Part shown: piece by piece, positions 32,901-46,020 of the stretch
How positions within the stretch are numbered: the stretch's first letter is position 1
Layout of the letters: every line of letters begins with the position of its first letter
Assembly (NCBI GenBank): GCA_020205615.1
Contig: CM035173.1
Coordinates: 33,845,280 to 33,909,279, forward strand
Length of the DNA: 64,000 bases
Source: Panax quinquefolius
Lineage: Eukaryota; Streptophyta; Magnoliopsida; Apiales; Araliaceae
Reading direction: 5' to 3'
Made by a program: the position numbers and the translations under genes
Notes under the pieces: generated by a model
Told to the model about the DNA's origin: nothing
The model's database searches: none
Seen by the model: the letters and a program-made list of their open reading frames with translations, nothing else

Positions 32901-34344
32901 CGTCGCCTACCACGTTTGCTTTTCCAGATGGTATTGGATGGTATGATCATAATCTTTCAATAGTTCAAGCCAACGTCATTGTCGCATGTTGAGTTCCTTT
33001 TGAGTGAAGAAATATTTGAGGCTTTTATGATCCAGAAGATCTCCACTTTCTCCCCATACAAGTAACGCCTCCAAATTTTAAGTGCGAAGACAACAACTGC
33101 CAACTCTAGATCATGAGTAGAATAATTCATCTCATATTCTTTGGGTTATCGAGAGGCATAGGCTATGACTTTTTCATGTTGCATAAGAACAAATCCTAAA
33201 CCTTTCACTCGAAGCATCATCAGAGATGACAAATCCTCCGAGCAGATGGTATTAGCGTAGCAGTCTTTGAAATGAGTCTTCTCTTGAGTTCTTGAAAACT
33301 CTTCTCACATTCCTCGCTCCAATGAATTTTATATCTTCCGAGTCAATTTGAGTTAAGGGAGTAGCGATTCGAGAAAACCCTTCTATTTAATCTCCGATAA
33401 TAACCAGCCTAAGCCGAGAAAGCTACGATTTTGGTCATCGATTTAGGTTGTTGCTCTCCCAAACTTTAAATAGCTTTCATTTTTGTTGGGTCAATAGATA
33501 TTCCATGACTTGATACTACGTGCCCAAGGAATGCTACTTCCTTAAGCCAGAACTCGCATTTCTTCAACTTGGCATAAAGCTTATATTCACGAAGCTTATA
33601 TTCACGAAGCTTTTGGAGTATCAAATTTCAAGTGTTGCTTTCATGATCTTCTTCACGCTTTTTGAATAAATAAGGATGTCATCAATAAAGACGACCATAA
33701 AGTGATCCAAATATTCCTTGAATACTCTGGTTCATCATATCCATGAAGGCAAAGAGGAGCATTAGTCAATCCAAAAGACATGACTAGGAATTCATAATGT
33801 TCGTACCGAGTTCTGAAAGCCATCTTTGGAATGTCATCGATTCTAATCTTCAATTGATGATATCCGGAACGTAGATCAATCTTTGAAAAGAATTTGGTGC
33901 CTTGCAATTGGTCAAACAGTCATCAATACGTGGGCAATGGGTACTTATTTTGATGGTGACATGATTCAACTCCGATAATCAATACAAAGTCGTGATACTC
34001 CCATCTTTCTTTTTCACGAAAAAGAACGGGGAGCACCCTAAGGAGAAGTACTACGATTTAATAAAGCCAATGTCTAACAATTCCTACGGTTGGATCTTTA
34101 ACTCGAAGTTTAATAGGAGCCATTTGATATGGGGCTTTGGAAATAGGTTTTTGTACGGGTTCGAGGTCGATACAAAATTCAATTTCACGCCTAGGATAGG
34201 CCATGAAGTTTTTCAGTGGAATACATCGAAAATTCATTAACAATAGAAATATCATTCAAAATCTGGCGTATTTTTGTTTAGATCCATGACATGAACTAAG
34301 AAAGCTTGACATCCGCTTTTTCAATAAACGAATAGCTTTTATGG
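32901..34344 (-). pseudogene. A1 pol relic: reverse transcriptase and RNase H
   Basis: Minus-strand RT begins near 34255 (IEFCIDLEPVQKPISKAPYQ and MAPIKLR) and runs through 33653-33907 ([17 protein letters not shown] .. [14 protein letters not shown]) to the catalytic VFIDDILIY region at about 33670-33705. RNase H similarity extends to about 32930. At least two frameshifts occur. The 5' part (protease and gag) is absent because the copy is cut at 34344. Confidence 0.88.
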
Positions 34345-36085
34345 CAAAATTAAGGTATACATCACCCATCTCGGGTAGTAGTCGATACATGGTACATGGT
34401 AATATAATTAAATATAACTTATTTAATACAACTTACTAATATAATGTGGTACAATACGACATAAACCGTGAGTTTGAATACAAATATTGTCTACTAGATA
34501 TTATACAAACTCAAAAGGAGTCCTCATTACAATTATTATCACACTATTTCACGTAATAGTGAGGACTACTAATGCTATCCTCTCGACCATTACTCCGCTC
34601 CCCGACTCGCCCCAAATTTATATTCTCATTTCTCAAGAGAACAAAGGAAAGAAAGGGTGAGCTCAACTAGCTCAAGAAGAAATATTATGACTAAGATAAT
34701 GCGTAATAAATTATCATTAGCCTCACAACATGTTGTTAAACCGATAAAATATAATGAACATCAAGTTTAACTACAAATGAACCAAAGAATCCATTAAAAG
34801 AGTCAAGTAGAAAATAAAATCTACTATCTTTTATGATTTAAAAGGTTTTTCATCATCGTTATAGCCGAGACTCACTTTAATAAATATTCCACATCATCGA
34901 ATCACCCCCGCACTACTACGCCAAGGATATTCTTTAAGATCAATGCACCACAATTATTCACGCACACTACGCCAAGAATAGTCAGGTATTCATTAATGGT
35001 CATGATCATGCCAACAATCGCCCATCAATGCACTACTACCATCGAGGATTTTTATCATCATCATTTGTAATATTACTGGCCATGATTATAATCAATAGTC
35101 TCGGTCATAATCATACCAAGTCCATCTATAATCATACCAAGTCCATCATCACATCATTTGTAACATTACATGGCCATGATTACAATCAATACTTCATAAT
35201 CATACCAAGTCCATCTATGCACCAAATGTGCCATGATGACTTTCAACATAATATAAAACGAGGATGATGACAATGATATAAGAATTCAATAAAACAAGTT
35301 CAAGAATTATTTTATCCAGAATTATTAACGCCCAAATTGTCAACACGATATCGCTTTGTAGAGTAAAATTCAAGAATGATCGTAAGAATATTTCCATGAA
35401 AAGATATCGATGAAACGCAAATATCAAGGATATTCTACTAATTTCATGGAGTATATAAGTCAAAGTTTTAACCAACCGGGTATAATAAAGAATGGAATAA
35501 CAAAAGAAATCACCACGCACGCGCGATAGATCGCATGCAAAAGTTATTCCAACAAGTAATAATAAATAATCTAACCAGTCCGCCAAAAAACACGCATGAT
35601 GTGATGTTCCAAATGTAATAATAAAGATGGAAATAATAAAAAATGATGGAACCAGTGTAATAATGATAAAAAAACACATATGATGTGATGTGATCCAATA
35701 AAATAATAATAAAGATTTTAACCAGTCCTGTAAAACACATGCATGTGATGTTCCAATGTAATAATAATAAAGATTTTAACCAGTGTAAAAACACACATGT
35801 ATATGTGATGTTCCAAATGTAAATAATATAAGAATGTCACCAAGTATAGGTAAACCACAGATAAAAGTTATTCCAATGTAATAATAAGAAATGGAATAAC
35901 AACAGCTTCTTCTTCATGAATAAGAAAGAATAACACCCTTTATTTAGTACAACAAATAATATCCCTACCTTAGAAGAACTCAATATTCGAAAAGTGAAGT
36001 AGTAGTAATTTTCTTTTTCTTTCTCTCTATAGTTTCTCTCTCAGTTTCAATGAATTCGTAAGAAATAATGAAGGAATGAGCTTTC

Positions 36086-36093
36086 TATTTATA
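36086..36093 (-). promoter_or_regulatory. TATA box in A2 3' LTR
   Basis: TATAAATA on the minus strand, 150 bp downstream (in element orientation) of the 19-bp tandem array. Confidence 0.55.
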
Positions 36094-36239
36094 GAAAAAC
36101 CGAGGGTGGCTTTGGTCTTAACGGAAGGGTCAAAATGACTTCGTAATATCAAGAGACAACTACTATTCATGGAAGGGGTAATTAACCTTCGAACAATCAA
36201 GAGGCGCTTAACTCGTAATATCAAGGGACAACTACTATT

Positions 36240-36510
36240 CATGGAAGGGTAATACTATCGACAAAGGTAATTACTACGAAGGTAATTACTATCGATTTAA
36301 GGTAATTACTATCGACGAAGGTAATTACTATCGATTTAAGGTAATTACTATCGACGAAGGTAATTACTATCGACGAAGGTAATTACTATCGACGAAGGTA
36401 ATTACTATCGACGAAGGTAATTACTATCGACGAAGGTAATTACTATCGACAAAGGTAATTACTATTCACAAAGGTAATTACTATTCACAAAGGTAATTAC
36501 TATCGAAGGT
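36240..36510 (-). repeat. 19-bp tandem array upstream of LTR TATA (A2 3' LTR)
   Basis: About 14-15 copies of GGTAATTACTATCGACGAA, with variants ending TCGATTTAA or TTCACAAA. It lies 150-420 bp upstream of the TATA box in element orientation, an enhancer-like position. Confidence 0.85.
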
Positions 36511-37191
36511 AAAGAGACTCTTAGATGATGATATATACGGGCCCCCATAAAATAATCAAACTTACCACAAACGCCTCATAATGCACTAATTTTTATATAC
36601 ATCAAGGATCGAATAAATATTACCACAAATCATTTTATTTTTAATCAACACATTTTTAATCTTTCAACAATTATTAATCATTTACTTGTCGCCTCAATTA
36701 ATAATATAATATATTATATGATGATACCGTGACAATAATGAATCAATAATATAAGAGATATGATGCAAAGAATTATCAGAAGTAATAATCGAGTATAGCT
36801 AAGTTGACTTTCACGTAAAGATCAATAATCAATACCGCAGCTACTACGCAACCACGCCAGACATCGTACTTTTACCACCGTAGTTCGGTAGTTCAACAGC
36901 TTTTAATCAGAATACCTCCTCCGCCGTTATTTTTATAGAAAGATAATTTTGTCGCTTAACTACTTATAATACTTCCGTCAGGGGTCCACTAATGATCGAG
37001 TCCGCCGCATTTAATATTCCCCGACAAAAAGAATATTCCCCACCAAACTAATATTTTATAACAACTTGCTTATTTTTGCAAAATTTATAAATATTACCCA
37101 CAACTATAACATTATATCAAATTTATTCCATAATATTCAAAAATAATATTTATAGAAAATTCATCTTTATTTATAAAAGTCGGGTCTTACA

Positions 37192-37206
37192 ACCTCCCCT
37201 TCTTAT
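37192..37206 (-). other. Polypurine tract of element A2
   Basis: AAGAAGGGGAGG on the minus strand next to the 3' LTR. Confidence 0.75.
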
Positions 37207-40200
37207 GAAATTTCGCCTCTAAATTAGGGGGTACGACTGGTATGTCAAGAGGTAAGGATACCTTGATTTCATTTCGCATTCTAACTCCCAAGTCATTTCT
37301 CAACATCGTGGTTCCTCCACAAAACTTCGATTTTGAGGTATAACCTCGAGCGTAGAATATGTTCCTTCTTATCCAAAATTTGAACAGAACCTCTTCATAC
37401 GCCAAATCTTCCGCTATTTCGTCCGGCTCTAACTCAATAATATGGTTCGGTCTTTCACATATTTACGTAATATGGATATGTGAAAACGTTATGAACACGT
37501 AGACATATTTCAGCAGAAAGTTTAGTCTATAGCCACAGCCCTACCGATCGAGGATTAAAATGGACCGATGAATCGAGGATTAAGTTTTTCTCTCTTTCCA
37601 AATCTTGTAACTCCTTTCCATGGAGCAACTCTTAACAACACACGATCTCCTATATCGAATTCCACGCCCTTTCGATGAAGATCAAGATAACTCTTTTGTC
37701 GATTTTGTGAGGTTTTTATACGTCATTTGATCGTTTCAATCTTTTTCCGTAGTCATACGCACTCAACTCCCGGCCCCAACAACGCTGTTTCACCCACCTC
37801 ATCCCAAAGATAATCGAGAACGACACTTTCTTCCATACAACGCTCGAATGGAGCCATGCCAATACTTGTTTGATAATCGCTGTCAGTAGGAAAACTCCAC
37901 CAATGGTAAGAACTTGTCCCAACTCCCCTGAAATCAAGGACACGTAGTCTTAATAGATCTTCAAGAGTTTGAATAGTCCTCTCCGATCGTCCGTCTGTCT
38001 CGAGGATGATATGCCGAGCTAAATCGTAAGTCCGTGCTCATAGCTTTTTTGCAAACCAACCCAAAATCGTGAAGTGAATCTTGGGTCTCGATCGTAAACT
38101 ATGGATACCAAGATACCATGCAGCTTTACAATCTCGCTTATGTACATACGAGCAAGACGCTCAAGTGTATAAGTTTCTCAGATTCAGAAGAAATGAGCAG
38201 ACTTGGTCAATCTATCAACAATGACCCAAATCGCATCAACGCCTCGAGAAACCTAGAAGAAGACCCAGAACTAAATCCATGGTAATGTGCTCCCACTTCC
38301 ATTCTCGAATTTCAAGTGGTTGCAATGGACCTTTTGGTACTTGATGCTCCGCTTAACTCGCTGACAAGTTAGACACCTCGAGATAAACAAACGCTTATCT
38401 CTCTCTTCATATTGCTTCCACCAAAATGTACGATTTAATATCATGATACATTTTGGTACTCCTGTGATGGATTGCAAATGGTGTGTCAGGCGCCCATCAT
38501 GATATTATACTTTAAATCGTGGTCGTTAGAACAAAGTCCGGAGTCGACTCAAGTATTCCTTCTTCATCGATTTCTGCTTCCCAGAGATAGCACCTTCTCG
38601 CACTTTCTTCCTCATACGCATCGCCCTGTGTCTCAGAGCTCGAGCAGCCTTTAACTTTATCGATTAAAGTTTGTTCTACTCAGATACTCGCTTATCATCA
38701 CACGCCCCTCGAGTCTTTAACTCTATCTCCATCCTTTGCAAGTCACACAAATGGGCTCATCGACAATAACGCACTCAGATTTCAGATACGATGATCTTAC
38801 TCAACGCGCGCCGCCTACCACGCTCTTTTCCGTGATGGTATCGATGGTACGATCATAATCTTTCAGCTTCAAGCCAACGCCGTCGCGTCGCATGTTGAGT
38901 TCCTTTTCGAGTGAAGAAATATTCGAGAGGCTTTTACGATCCGTAAAGATCTCCACTTTCTCCCATACAAGTAATGCCAAATTTTAAGCAAAGACAACGC
39001 GCCAACTCTCCGTGAAAGATCTCCACTTTCTCCCCATACAAGTAATGCCTCCAAATTTTAAGTAAAGATAACAACCGCTAACTCTAGAGATCATGAGTAG
39101 GATAATTCCTCTCATATTCTTTGAGTTGTCGCGAGGCATAAAGCTATAACTTTTCCATGTTGCATGAGAACACATCCCAACCCTTTTGCTCAAGCATCAT
39201 CAGAGATGACAAATCCCTCCGAGCCGATGGTATTGTCGTAACAAAATAAATAAGTCTCTCTCGAAGTTCTTGAAAAACTCTTCTCACATTCTTCGCTCCA
39301 ACCGAACTTTCAGATCTTTTCGAGTCACCGAGTCAATGGAGTAGCGATTCGAGAAAATCCTTCCATTAATCTCCGATAATAACCAGCCTAAACCGAGAAA
39401 GCTACGATTTTGGCCATCGATTTAGGTTGTTCCCAACCTTTCAATAGCTTCAAATCTTTGCCGGGTCAACAGATATTCCACGACTTGATACCACGCGGCC
39501 CAAGGAATGCTACTTCTTCAAGCCGTAACTCGTGATTTCTTCAACTCGCATAAAGCTTATATTCACGGCTTTTGGAGTGTCACTTCAAGTGTGTTTTCAT
39601 GATCTTCACACGCTTTTGAATAAATAAGGATGTCATCAATAAAGACGACCACAAAGTGATCTAAATATTCCTGAATACTTGGCTCATCATATCCATGAAG
39701 GCGTTAGAGCATTAGTCAATCCAAAGGACATGACTAGGAATTCATAATGCCCGCATCGAAGTTCTCAAAGTCGCCTTTCGAATGTCACGGTTCTAATCTT
39801 CAATTGGTGATATCCTAACTAAGATCAATCTTTGAAAAGAATTTGGCCTTGCAATCGGGTCAAACAGTCATCAATACGCGGGCAATGGATACCTATTTTT
39901 GATGGTGACATGATTCAACTCCCGATAATCAATACAAAGTCGATACTCCCATCTTTCTTCTTCACTTAATGTAACAGAGCACCCCAAGGAGAAGTACTAG
40001 GACTAATAAAGCCAATGTCTAACAATTTCTCGCATTGGGTCTTTAACTCCTCAAGTTCAATAGAGCCATTCGACATGGGCTTTGAAATAGGTTTTGTACG
40101 TTCAAGGTCGATACAAAATTCAATTTCACGCCCGGGGTAGGCCAGAAGTTCTTCTGGGAATACGTCAGAAATTTATTAACAATAGAAATATCGCTCAAAA

Positions 40201-40800
40201 ACCGACGATTTTTGTTTAAAATCAGGATATGAGCTAAGAAAGCTCGACATCCGCTTTTTCAATAAACTAATATTTTTATGGCTCGAGATGACCGTGATTG
40301 ATTTTAATGGTTTGGTCGTCAATTCAAGATAATAGGTTGATTAGGAATATGAAAGCTAACAACCTTATTTAAAACAATCAATTTTTTGCATGATAAGTAG
40401 TTAACCAATCAATCCCTGTAATCACGCCAAATGCAAGTATTTTTAATGAAATAAGATCGACAGTAATGTGAGGGTACCGATTTGAACCAAACAAGACTTA
40501 TAAACAAGTGGATGTAATGAAGGTTTCTCCCAACTGAGTTTCCACAGATAAGTCAAAGTCTAATTTCTCCTGAGTCAAATTTAATCGATGAGCGCAAGTA
40601 GAGAAATAAAAGAATGGGTAGAACCCAGATCAAATAAAGTATATGACTTCATTAGAGTTTATGATAAGCTTACCCGTGATGACCTCATTCGTTCCTCGCT
40701 CTCCGGGAGGTCACAACAAACGCCTCCTCAGACTACACGGCTTTTGATTTTTCCGAACTACTTTTGGTGCTCCATCCTAGTTGAATTTGTCTTTCAGAAA
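37207..40800 (-). pseudogene. A2 pol relic: protease, RT, RNase H, integrase, chromodomain
   Basis: In minus-strand order: protease core at about 40600-40640, reading LFDLGSTHSFIS (DLG where an aspartic protease needs DTG or DSG); RT at about 39550-40150, with catalytic [12 protein letters not shown] intact near 39618-39660; RNase H at about 38830-39250; integrase zinc region at 38271-38477 (ISRCLTCQRVKR) and core to about 37700; chromodomain remnant 37240-37450. Many frameshifts make it non-functional. A short internal duplication of RNase H sequence (CGTGAAAGATCTCCAC) is visible at about 38940-39055. Confidence 0.85.
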
Positions 40801-42047
40801 CGACAAAATCGAGCTAAGTTGACCTTTCTTCCACAATTATAACACGCTTTGACGGCATGGCGCAGCTTCGGATCGATGTGTCCTCTCCTCCGCATTTGAA
40901 GCATACGATAGTGGTCTTTTCCTTCCTTAACAACGGTGTCGCAGCCGACGCGCTTTCCATCATTGTTGAATCTCCTTTCTTGAAATGTCCATTCTTATTG
41001 TTTTGGCCTCGATTACCATCAAGTGGTTACCATATCCGCCCGTTGATTCCTCCACGCTTGTTGTCACCGCTCGACGACTACTCGCCGGTATTATAATTTT
41101 GCTTACCGCTTCTTTTTAGTCAAGGTTGACTCGTTATCGCGCTTCCACTAATCGAGCCCTATTTACAACATCCAATACAAACACGCTTTATGAGAAATAA
41201 GATGTCGACGATTCCCGCTTCAAACCTCTTAAAAACATTCGCCATTCATTCTCTTCATTATCCACCAAGTGGGACGAAACCGTGATAACTCCGCAAATTT
41301 TGCCTCAGATCATGCGACACTGGCCATATTGTTTTGTTCCAACTTGATAAACTCCACCTCCTTCATGTGGCGTAATACTTTCAGAAAGTATTTGTCGCTG
41401 AATGCCCCCCGAACTTCTCCCAAGATATCTTCAAGACAAAGAAGTCGAGTACGCTTTTACCGATTCCCACCAAGAATCGCTTCTCCGCAACATAAAGGCA
41501 AGAAGGGAACCTTTTGCTCCTGAGCATCCCAAGACATCAAATATCTTGGTAATCTGCTTTTATCCATGCTTCCGCCGTAAGTGGTTTTGCTCTCCCTTAA
41601 ACTCCCGGTGGTCCCAGCCCTGAATTGTTTAATGTGATGACCACCGAGAGTTTTCCGTGTTTCACCCCACGCTTTTGGACAGAGTCGCTCTCCTCATTGT
41701 CAGATAAATTGCATAAAGCCTCTCCAACATTCGATCATTCATCATTTGGTCGTTGTTGTTGTTGTTTGATGAGGATTGTCGCTTCCTCGATGCACATTAT
41801 CCCCGATTATCGATATGTGGTGAATCAACGATCGCTCTCAGGCTCCATTGCTATTCTCAACATTCTCGATGTCATTTTCAGACATCGCCACAAAACAAAA
41901 GGTTAATCGACATGTAACAAATTATCTCTATATTCTCGACCACCACCAAAAATAAACACATAAACTTAGTAGGTCATACTAACAAGGTATTCCCCTGCCT
42001 CCCTCCTAGTACTATTCTCACATCTTAGCTGTGGATCATATCCCTAA
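40801..42047 (-). pseudogene. A2 gag relic
   Basis: Minus-strand sequence matches the gag regions of B2 (61401-62800) and C (47640-48870). A zinc-knuckle remnant, CFKCGGED .. C, lies at about 40835-40905. No intact frame longer than about 90 codons remains. Confidence 0.7.
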
Positions 42048-42059
42048 GCTCGATACTAA
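42048..42059 (-). other. Primer binding site of element A2
   Basis: TTAGTATCGAGC on the minus strand next to the 5' LTR end. It is a degenerate match to the initiator-Met tRNA PBS TGGTATCAGAGC used by many plant Ty3 elements. Confidence 0.65.
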
Positions 42060-42061
42060 AC

Positions 42062-44947
42062 CGTGACGCCCCCAAAATTAGGTATACATCACCCATCTGG
42101 GTAGTCGATACATGGTATGTAATTTAAATACAACTTACTAATATAACTGCTGTGGTATAATATTTAATATAAATCGTGAGTTTGAATACAAATATTGTCT
42201 ACTAGATATTATACAAACTCAAAAGGAGTCCTCATTACAATTATTATCACACTATTTCACGTAATAGTGAGGACTACTAATGCTATCCTCTCGACCATTA
42301 CTCCGCTCCCCGACTCGTCCCAAATTATATTCTCATTTTCAAGAGAAAAAATGAAAGAAAGGGTGAGCTCAACTAGCTCAAGAAGAAATATTACGACTAA
42401 GATAATGCGTAATAAATTATCATTAGCCTTCTACAACAAATGTTAAACCGATAAAATATAATGAACATCAAGTTTAACTACAAATGAACCAAAGAATCCA
42501 TTAAAAGAGTCAAGTAGAAAATAAAATCTACTATCTTTATGATTTAAAAGGTTTTTCATCATCGTATATAGCCGAGACTCACTTTTAATAAATATTCCAC
42601 ATCATCGAATCACCCCCGCACTACGGCCAAGGATATTCTTTAAGATCACGACCACAATTATTCACGCATCACTACGCCAAGAATAGTCAGGTATTCATTA
42701 ATGGTCATGATCATGCCAACAATCGCCCATCAATGCACTACTACTACCATCGAGGATTTTTATCACATCATTTGTAACATTTGCCATGATTATATCAATA
42801 GTCTCGGTCATAATCATACCAAGTCCATCTATGCACCACAAAGCCACGATGTCATCAATCATACATTACTTGGCCATGATTACAATCAAAGTCTCATCAT
42901 AATCATACCAAGTCCATCTATGCACCATGCCACGTACTTTCAACATAATATAAATACGAGGATGATGACAATGATATAAGAATTCAATAAAACAAGTTCA
43001 AGAATTATTTTATCCAGAATTATTAACGCCCAAATTGTCAACACGACATCGCTTTAGAGAGTAAAATTCAAGAATGATCGTAAGAATATTTCCATGAAAA
43101 GATATCGATGATGAAACGCAAATATCAAGGATATTCTACTAATTTCATGGAGTATATAAGTCAAAGTTTTAACCAACCGGGTATAATAAAGAATGGAATA
43201 ACAAAAGAAATCACCATGCATGCGATAGATCAAGCACAAAAAGTTATTCCAATGTAATAATAATAATAATAACCAGTCCAGTCGTGAAACGCACATGCAT
43301 GTGATGTTCCAATGTAATAATAAAATAATAAAGATGGAACCAGTCCCCCAAAAAACACATGTATGTGATGTTCCAATGTAATAATAATAAAGAATGGAAC
43401 TGTGTCCTGTAAAAAACACATGCATGTGATGTTCAAATGTAATAATAATAAAGATTTTAACCAGTCCTGTAAAACACATGCATGTGATGTTCCAAATAAT
43501 AATAAATAATAATAAAAGAATGTCACCAAGTATAGGTAAAAACAAGATACAAAGATAGTTAAAACAAAAGTTATTCCAATGAATAATAAGAAGAAGAATG
43601 TCACCAAGTATATGGTAAACCACAGATAAAGTTATTCCAAATAATAATAAAGAATGGAATAACAAAGCTTCTTCATGAATAAGAAAGAATAACACCCTTT
43701 ACTTTAGTACAACAAATAATATTCCCTACCTAGAAGAATCAATATCGAAAAAGAAGAAAGAATAGTATACTTTTTTCTTCTCTCTATAGTTTTTCTCTGT
43801 AGTTTCAATGAATTCGTAAGAAATAATGAAGGAATGAGCTTTCTATTTATAAAAACCGAGGGTGGCTTTGGTCTTAACGAAGGGTCAAAATGACTTTCGT
43901 AATATCAAGAGACAACTACTATTCATGAAGGGGTAATTAACCTTCGAACAATCAAGAGGCGCTTAACTCTCGTAATATCAAAGGACAACTACTATTCACT
44001 GGTAAGGGGTAATTACTATCGACGAAGGTAGGTAATTACTATCGTAATTTAAGGTAATTACTATCGAAGAAGGTAATTACTATCGACGTAAGGTAAATAC
44101 TATCGACGAAGGTATTACTATCGACAAAGGTAATTACTATCACAAAGGTAATTACTATCGACAAAGGTAATTACTATCGACAAAGGTAATTACTATCGAT
44201 TAAGGTAAATACTATCGACAAAGGTAATTACTATTCACAAAGGTAATTACTATTCACAAAGGTAATTACTATCGATTTAAGAGACTCTTAGATGATGACA
44301 TATGGGCCCCCATAAAATAATCAAACTTACCACAAACGCCTCATAATGTGCTTTTTTATATACATCAAGGATCGAATAAATATTACCACAAATCATTTTA
44401 TTTTTAATCAACACATTTTTAATCTTTCAACAATTATTAATCATTTATAACTTGTCGCCTCAATTAATAATATAACATATTATACGATGATATCGTGACA
44501 ATAATGAATCAATAATATAAGAGATATGATGCAAAGAATTATCAGAAGTAATAATCGAGTATAAATAAGTGACTTTCACGTAAAGATCAATAATCAATAC
44601 CGCGTGCTACTACAAACCACGCCAGACATCGCATTTTTTTACCACCGGTAGTTCAACAGCTTTTTAATCAGAACACCTCCCGAATATTCCCCGTTATTTT
44701 TATATAAAAGATAATTTTGTCGCTTTTCTTAACTACTTATAATACTTCCGCCAGGGGTCCACTAATGATCGAGCCGTCGCATTTAATATTCCCCGACAAA
44801 AAGAATATCCCCACCAAACTAATATTTTATAACAACTTGCTTACTTTGCAAAATTTATAAATATTACCCACAACTATAACATTATATCAAATTTATTCCA
44901 TAATATTCAAAAATAATATTTATAGAAAATTCATCTTTATTTATAAA
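42062..44947 (-). repeat. 5' LTR of element A2
   Basis: About 2886 bp with a first-base change (CGTGACGCCCCC for TGTGACGCCCCC). It contains the hairpin array (about 43185-43680), a TATA box at 43844-43851 and the 19-bp array (about 44000-44280). It ends abruptly against element C about 13 bp short of the expected LTR terminus. Confidence 0.85.
43844..43851 (-). promoter_or_regulatory. TATA box of A2 5' LTR promoter
   Basis: TATAAATA on the minus strand. This is the copy that would drive full-length A2 RNA. The 19-bp array lies 150-440 bp upstream of it. Confidence 0.6.
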
Positions 44948-46013
44948 ACGTGGAATATTCAGATCGTTTGGGAATATTCGACGATTTACCATGCAATGCA
45001 TGTGTGGGCCCCATAACGGAAAGTTTATTGGATGAAGAAAACGACAAATATAAGTCAAGTTAAAAATAACTACAGAAGTTGTTACCGCTAAGACCGCATT
45101 GAATACCCTATGGTTAAAATACAATAATACGCTGTGGTCGCACAAGAAGACACCAGATCGCACATGATTGTTGAATTATCGATCCTTACGTAAGAAGGCA
45201 CTACTCAATAATTTTCACAAAGAGTTATCGCTCAATATTTTATTTTATCGATTCAATAATTGTCATATTGATATTTTATATTATCATTGCTCAATAATTG
45301 TCACCGCACATTATCTCCATTATCGATCAATAATTCATATTATTTGAATAATATTATTAGATAACATTATTGGCAATGTCTAGAAAGTTCGTTTCAAGGA
45401 GAGGTTTGGTCACCTAATCAGCGCCGCCAAGAAGGAGAAATCCTTATCGAAAGCCCCCTCTTTCCGGAACTACCGTCATTGTCATAATCAGGATTCTCGT
45501 AATATTATTTGTGAATAATTAATTATCGATTCATATGATAAAGAAATATTTATTTTATGTGGATATAAATGATGGATTTATTTATGTGGTTATAAATGAA
45601 GAAATTATGTTGAGGTGTTTTATCAAGATTTTATCTGATCGAGGTATTTAAAATTAAATCGTGGGTTTTAGATATATCATGGGGTTATAATTTTTAATCC
45701 GACTTTTTGATTGTGGTAATTTTTGGGTATGTTATACATACATAAGTCGAGTATATGTCCACAAATTTTGAACCGCTAAAAATGCATTTAATGATTTGTT
45801 ATGAATTTTAAGAGGTTTCTTGATTCTAAATTAGGTTTATAATTGATTTTGGTGGAAAATTTAGAATTGAGTGGGCCCCACTTGTGGTTGGTGAAGAAAT
45901 GTGCTGAATTTTATTTCAAATGTGGTGGGTGGCAATAGTAGAAATAGTAAAGCCAATCGTAGTAAAAAAAGTCAAGTCTCGCTTTCTACGGCTAACATTT
46001 TCCTATAAAAGAG

Positions 46014-46020
46014 GGCTAAG
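46014..46020 (+). promoter_or_regulatory. TATA box of element C 5' LTR
   Basis: CTATAAAAGAGGGCTAAG context. The 3' LTR has TATAAATAGAGGGC at 53465-53472. Confidence 0.6.

Larger units (their letters stand above)
25883..34344 (-). mobile_element. Element A1: Ty3/Gypsy chromovirus-like, truncated, nested insertion
   Basis: In minus orientation the retained parts are RT, RNase H, integrase, chromodomain, PPT and 3' LTR. Protease, gag, PBS and 5' LTR are missing because the copy stops at 34344 where element A2 begins. A B-family solo LTR (30149-32900) is inserted between RNase H and integrase. LTR size, iMet-type PBS in its relatives, the RT signature [12 protein letters not shown] and a C-terminal chromodomain suggest the Tekay/Del clade; the clade call is inference. 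Confidence 0.85.
34345..37191 (-). repeat. 3' LTR of element A2
   Basis: About 2847 bp, ending CGGGTCTTACA at the PPT. It resembles the 5' LTR at 42062-44947 over its whole length, including the hairpin array (about 35470-35905) and the 19-bp U3 array (36240-36510) that A1 and the solo A LTR lack. Confidence 0.85.
34345..44947 (-). mobile_element. Element A2: Ty3/Gypsy chromovirus-like with both LTRs
   Basis: 5' LTR 42062-44947, PBS 42048-42059, gag, protease, RT, RNase H, integrase, chromodomain, PPT near 37192 and 3' LTR 34345-37191, in that order on the minus strand. The outer ends are clipped: the 3' LTR lacks TGTGACGCCCCC, and the 5' LTR lacks the final GTCGGGTCTTACA-type end. No TSD can be checked. 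Coding frames are broken throughout. Confidence 0.88.

Noticed and set aside
43054..43695. Hydrophobic 213-codon minus frame resembling a membrane protein
   Set aside because: Covers the A2 hairpin array; poly-Ile/Leu/Phe composition comes from AATAATAAT repeats read on the minus strand.
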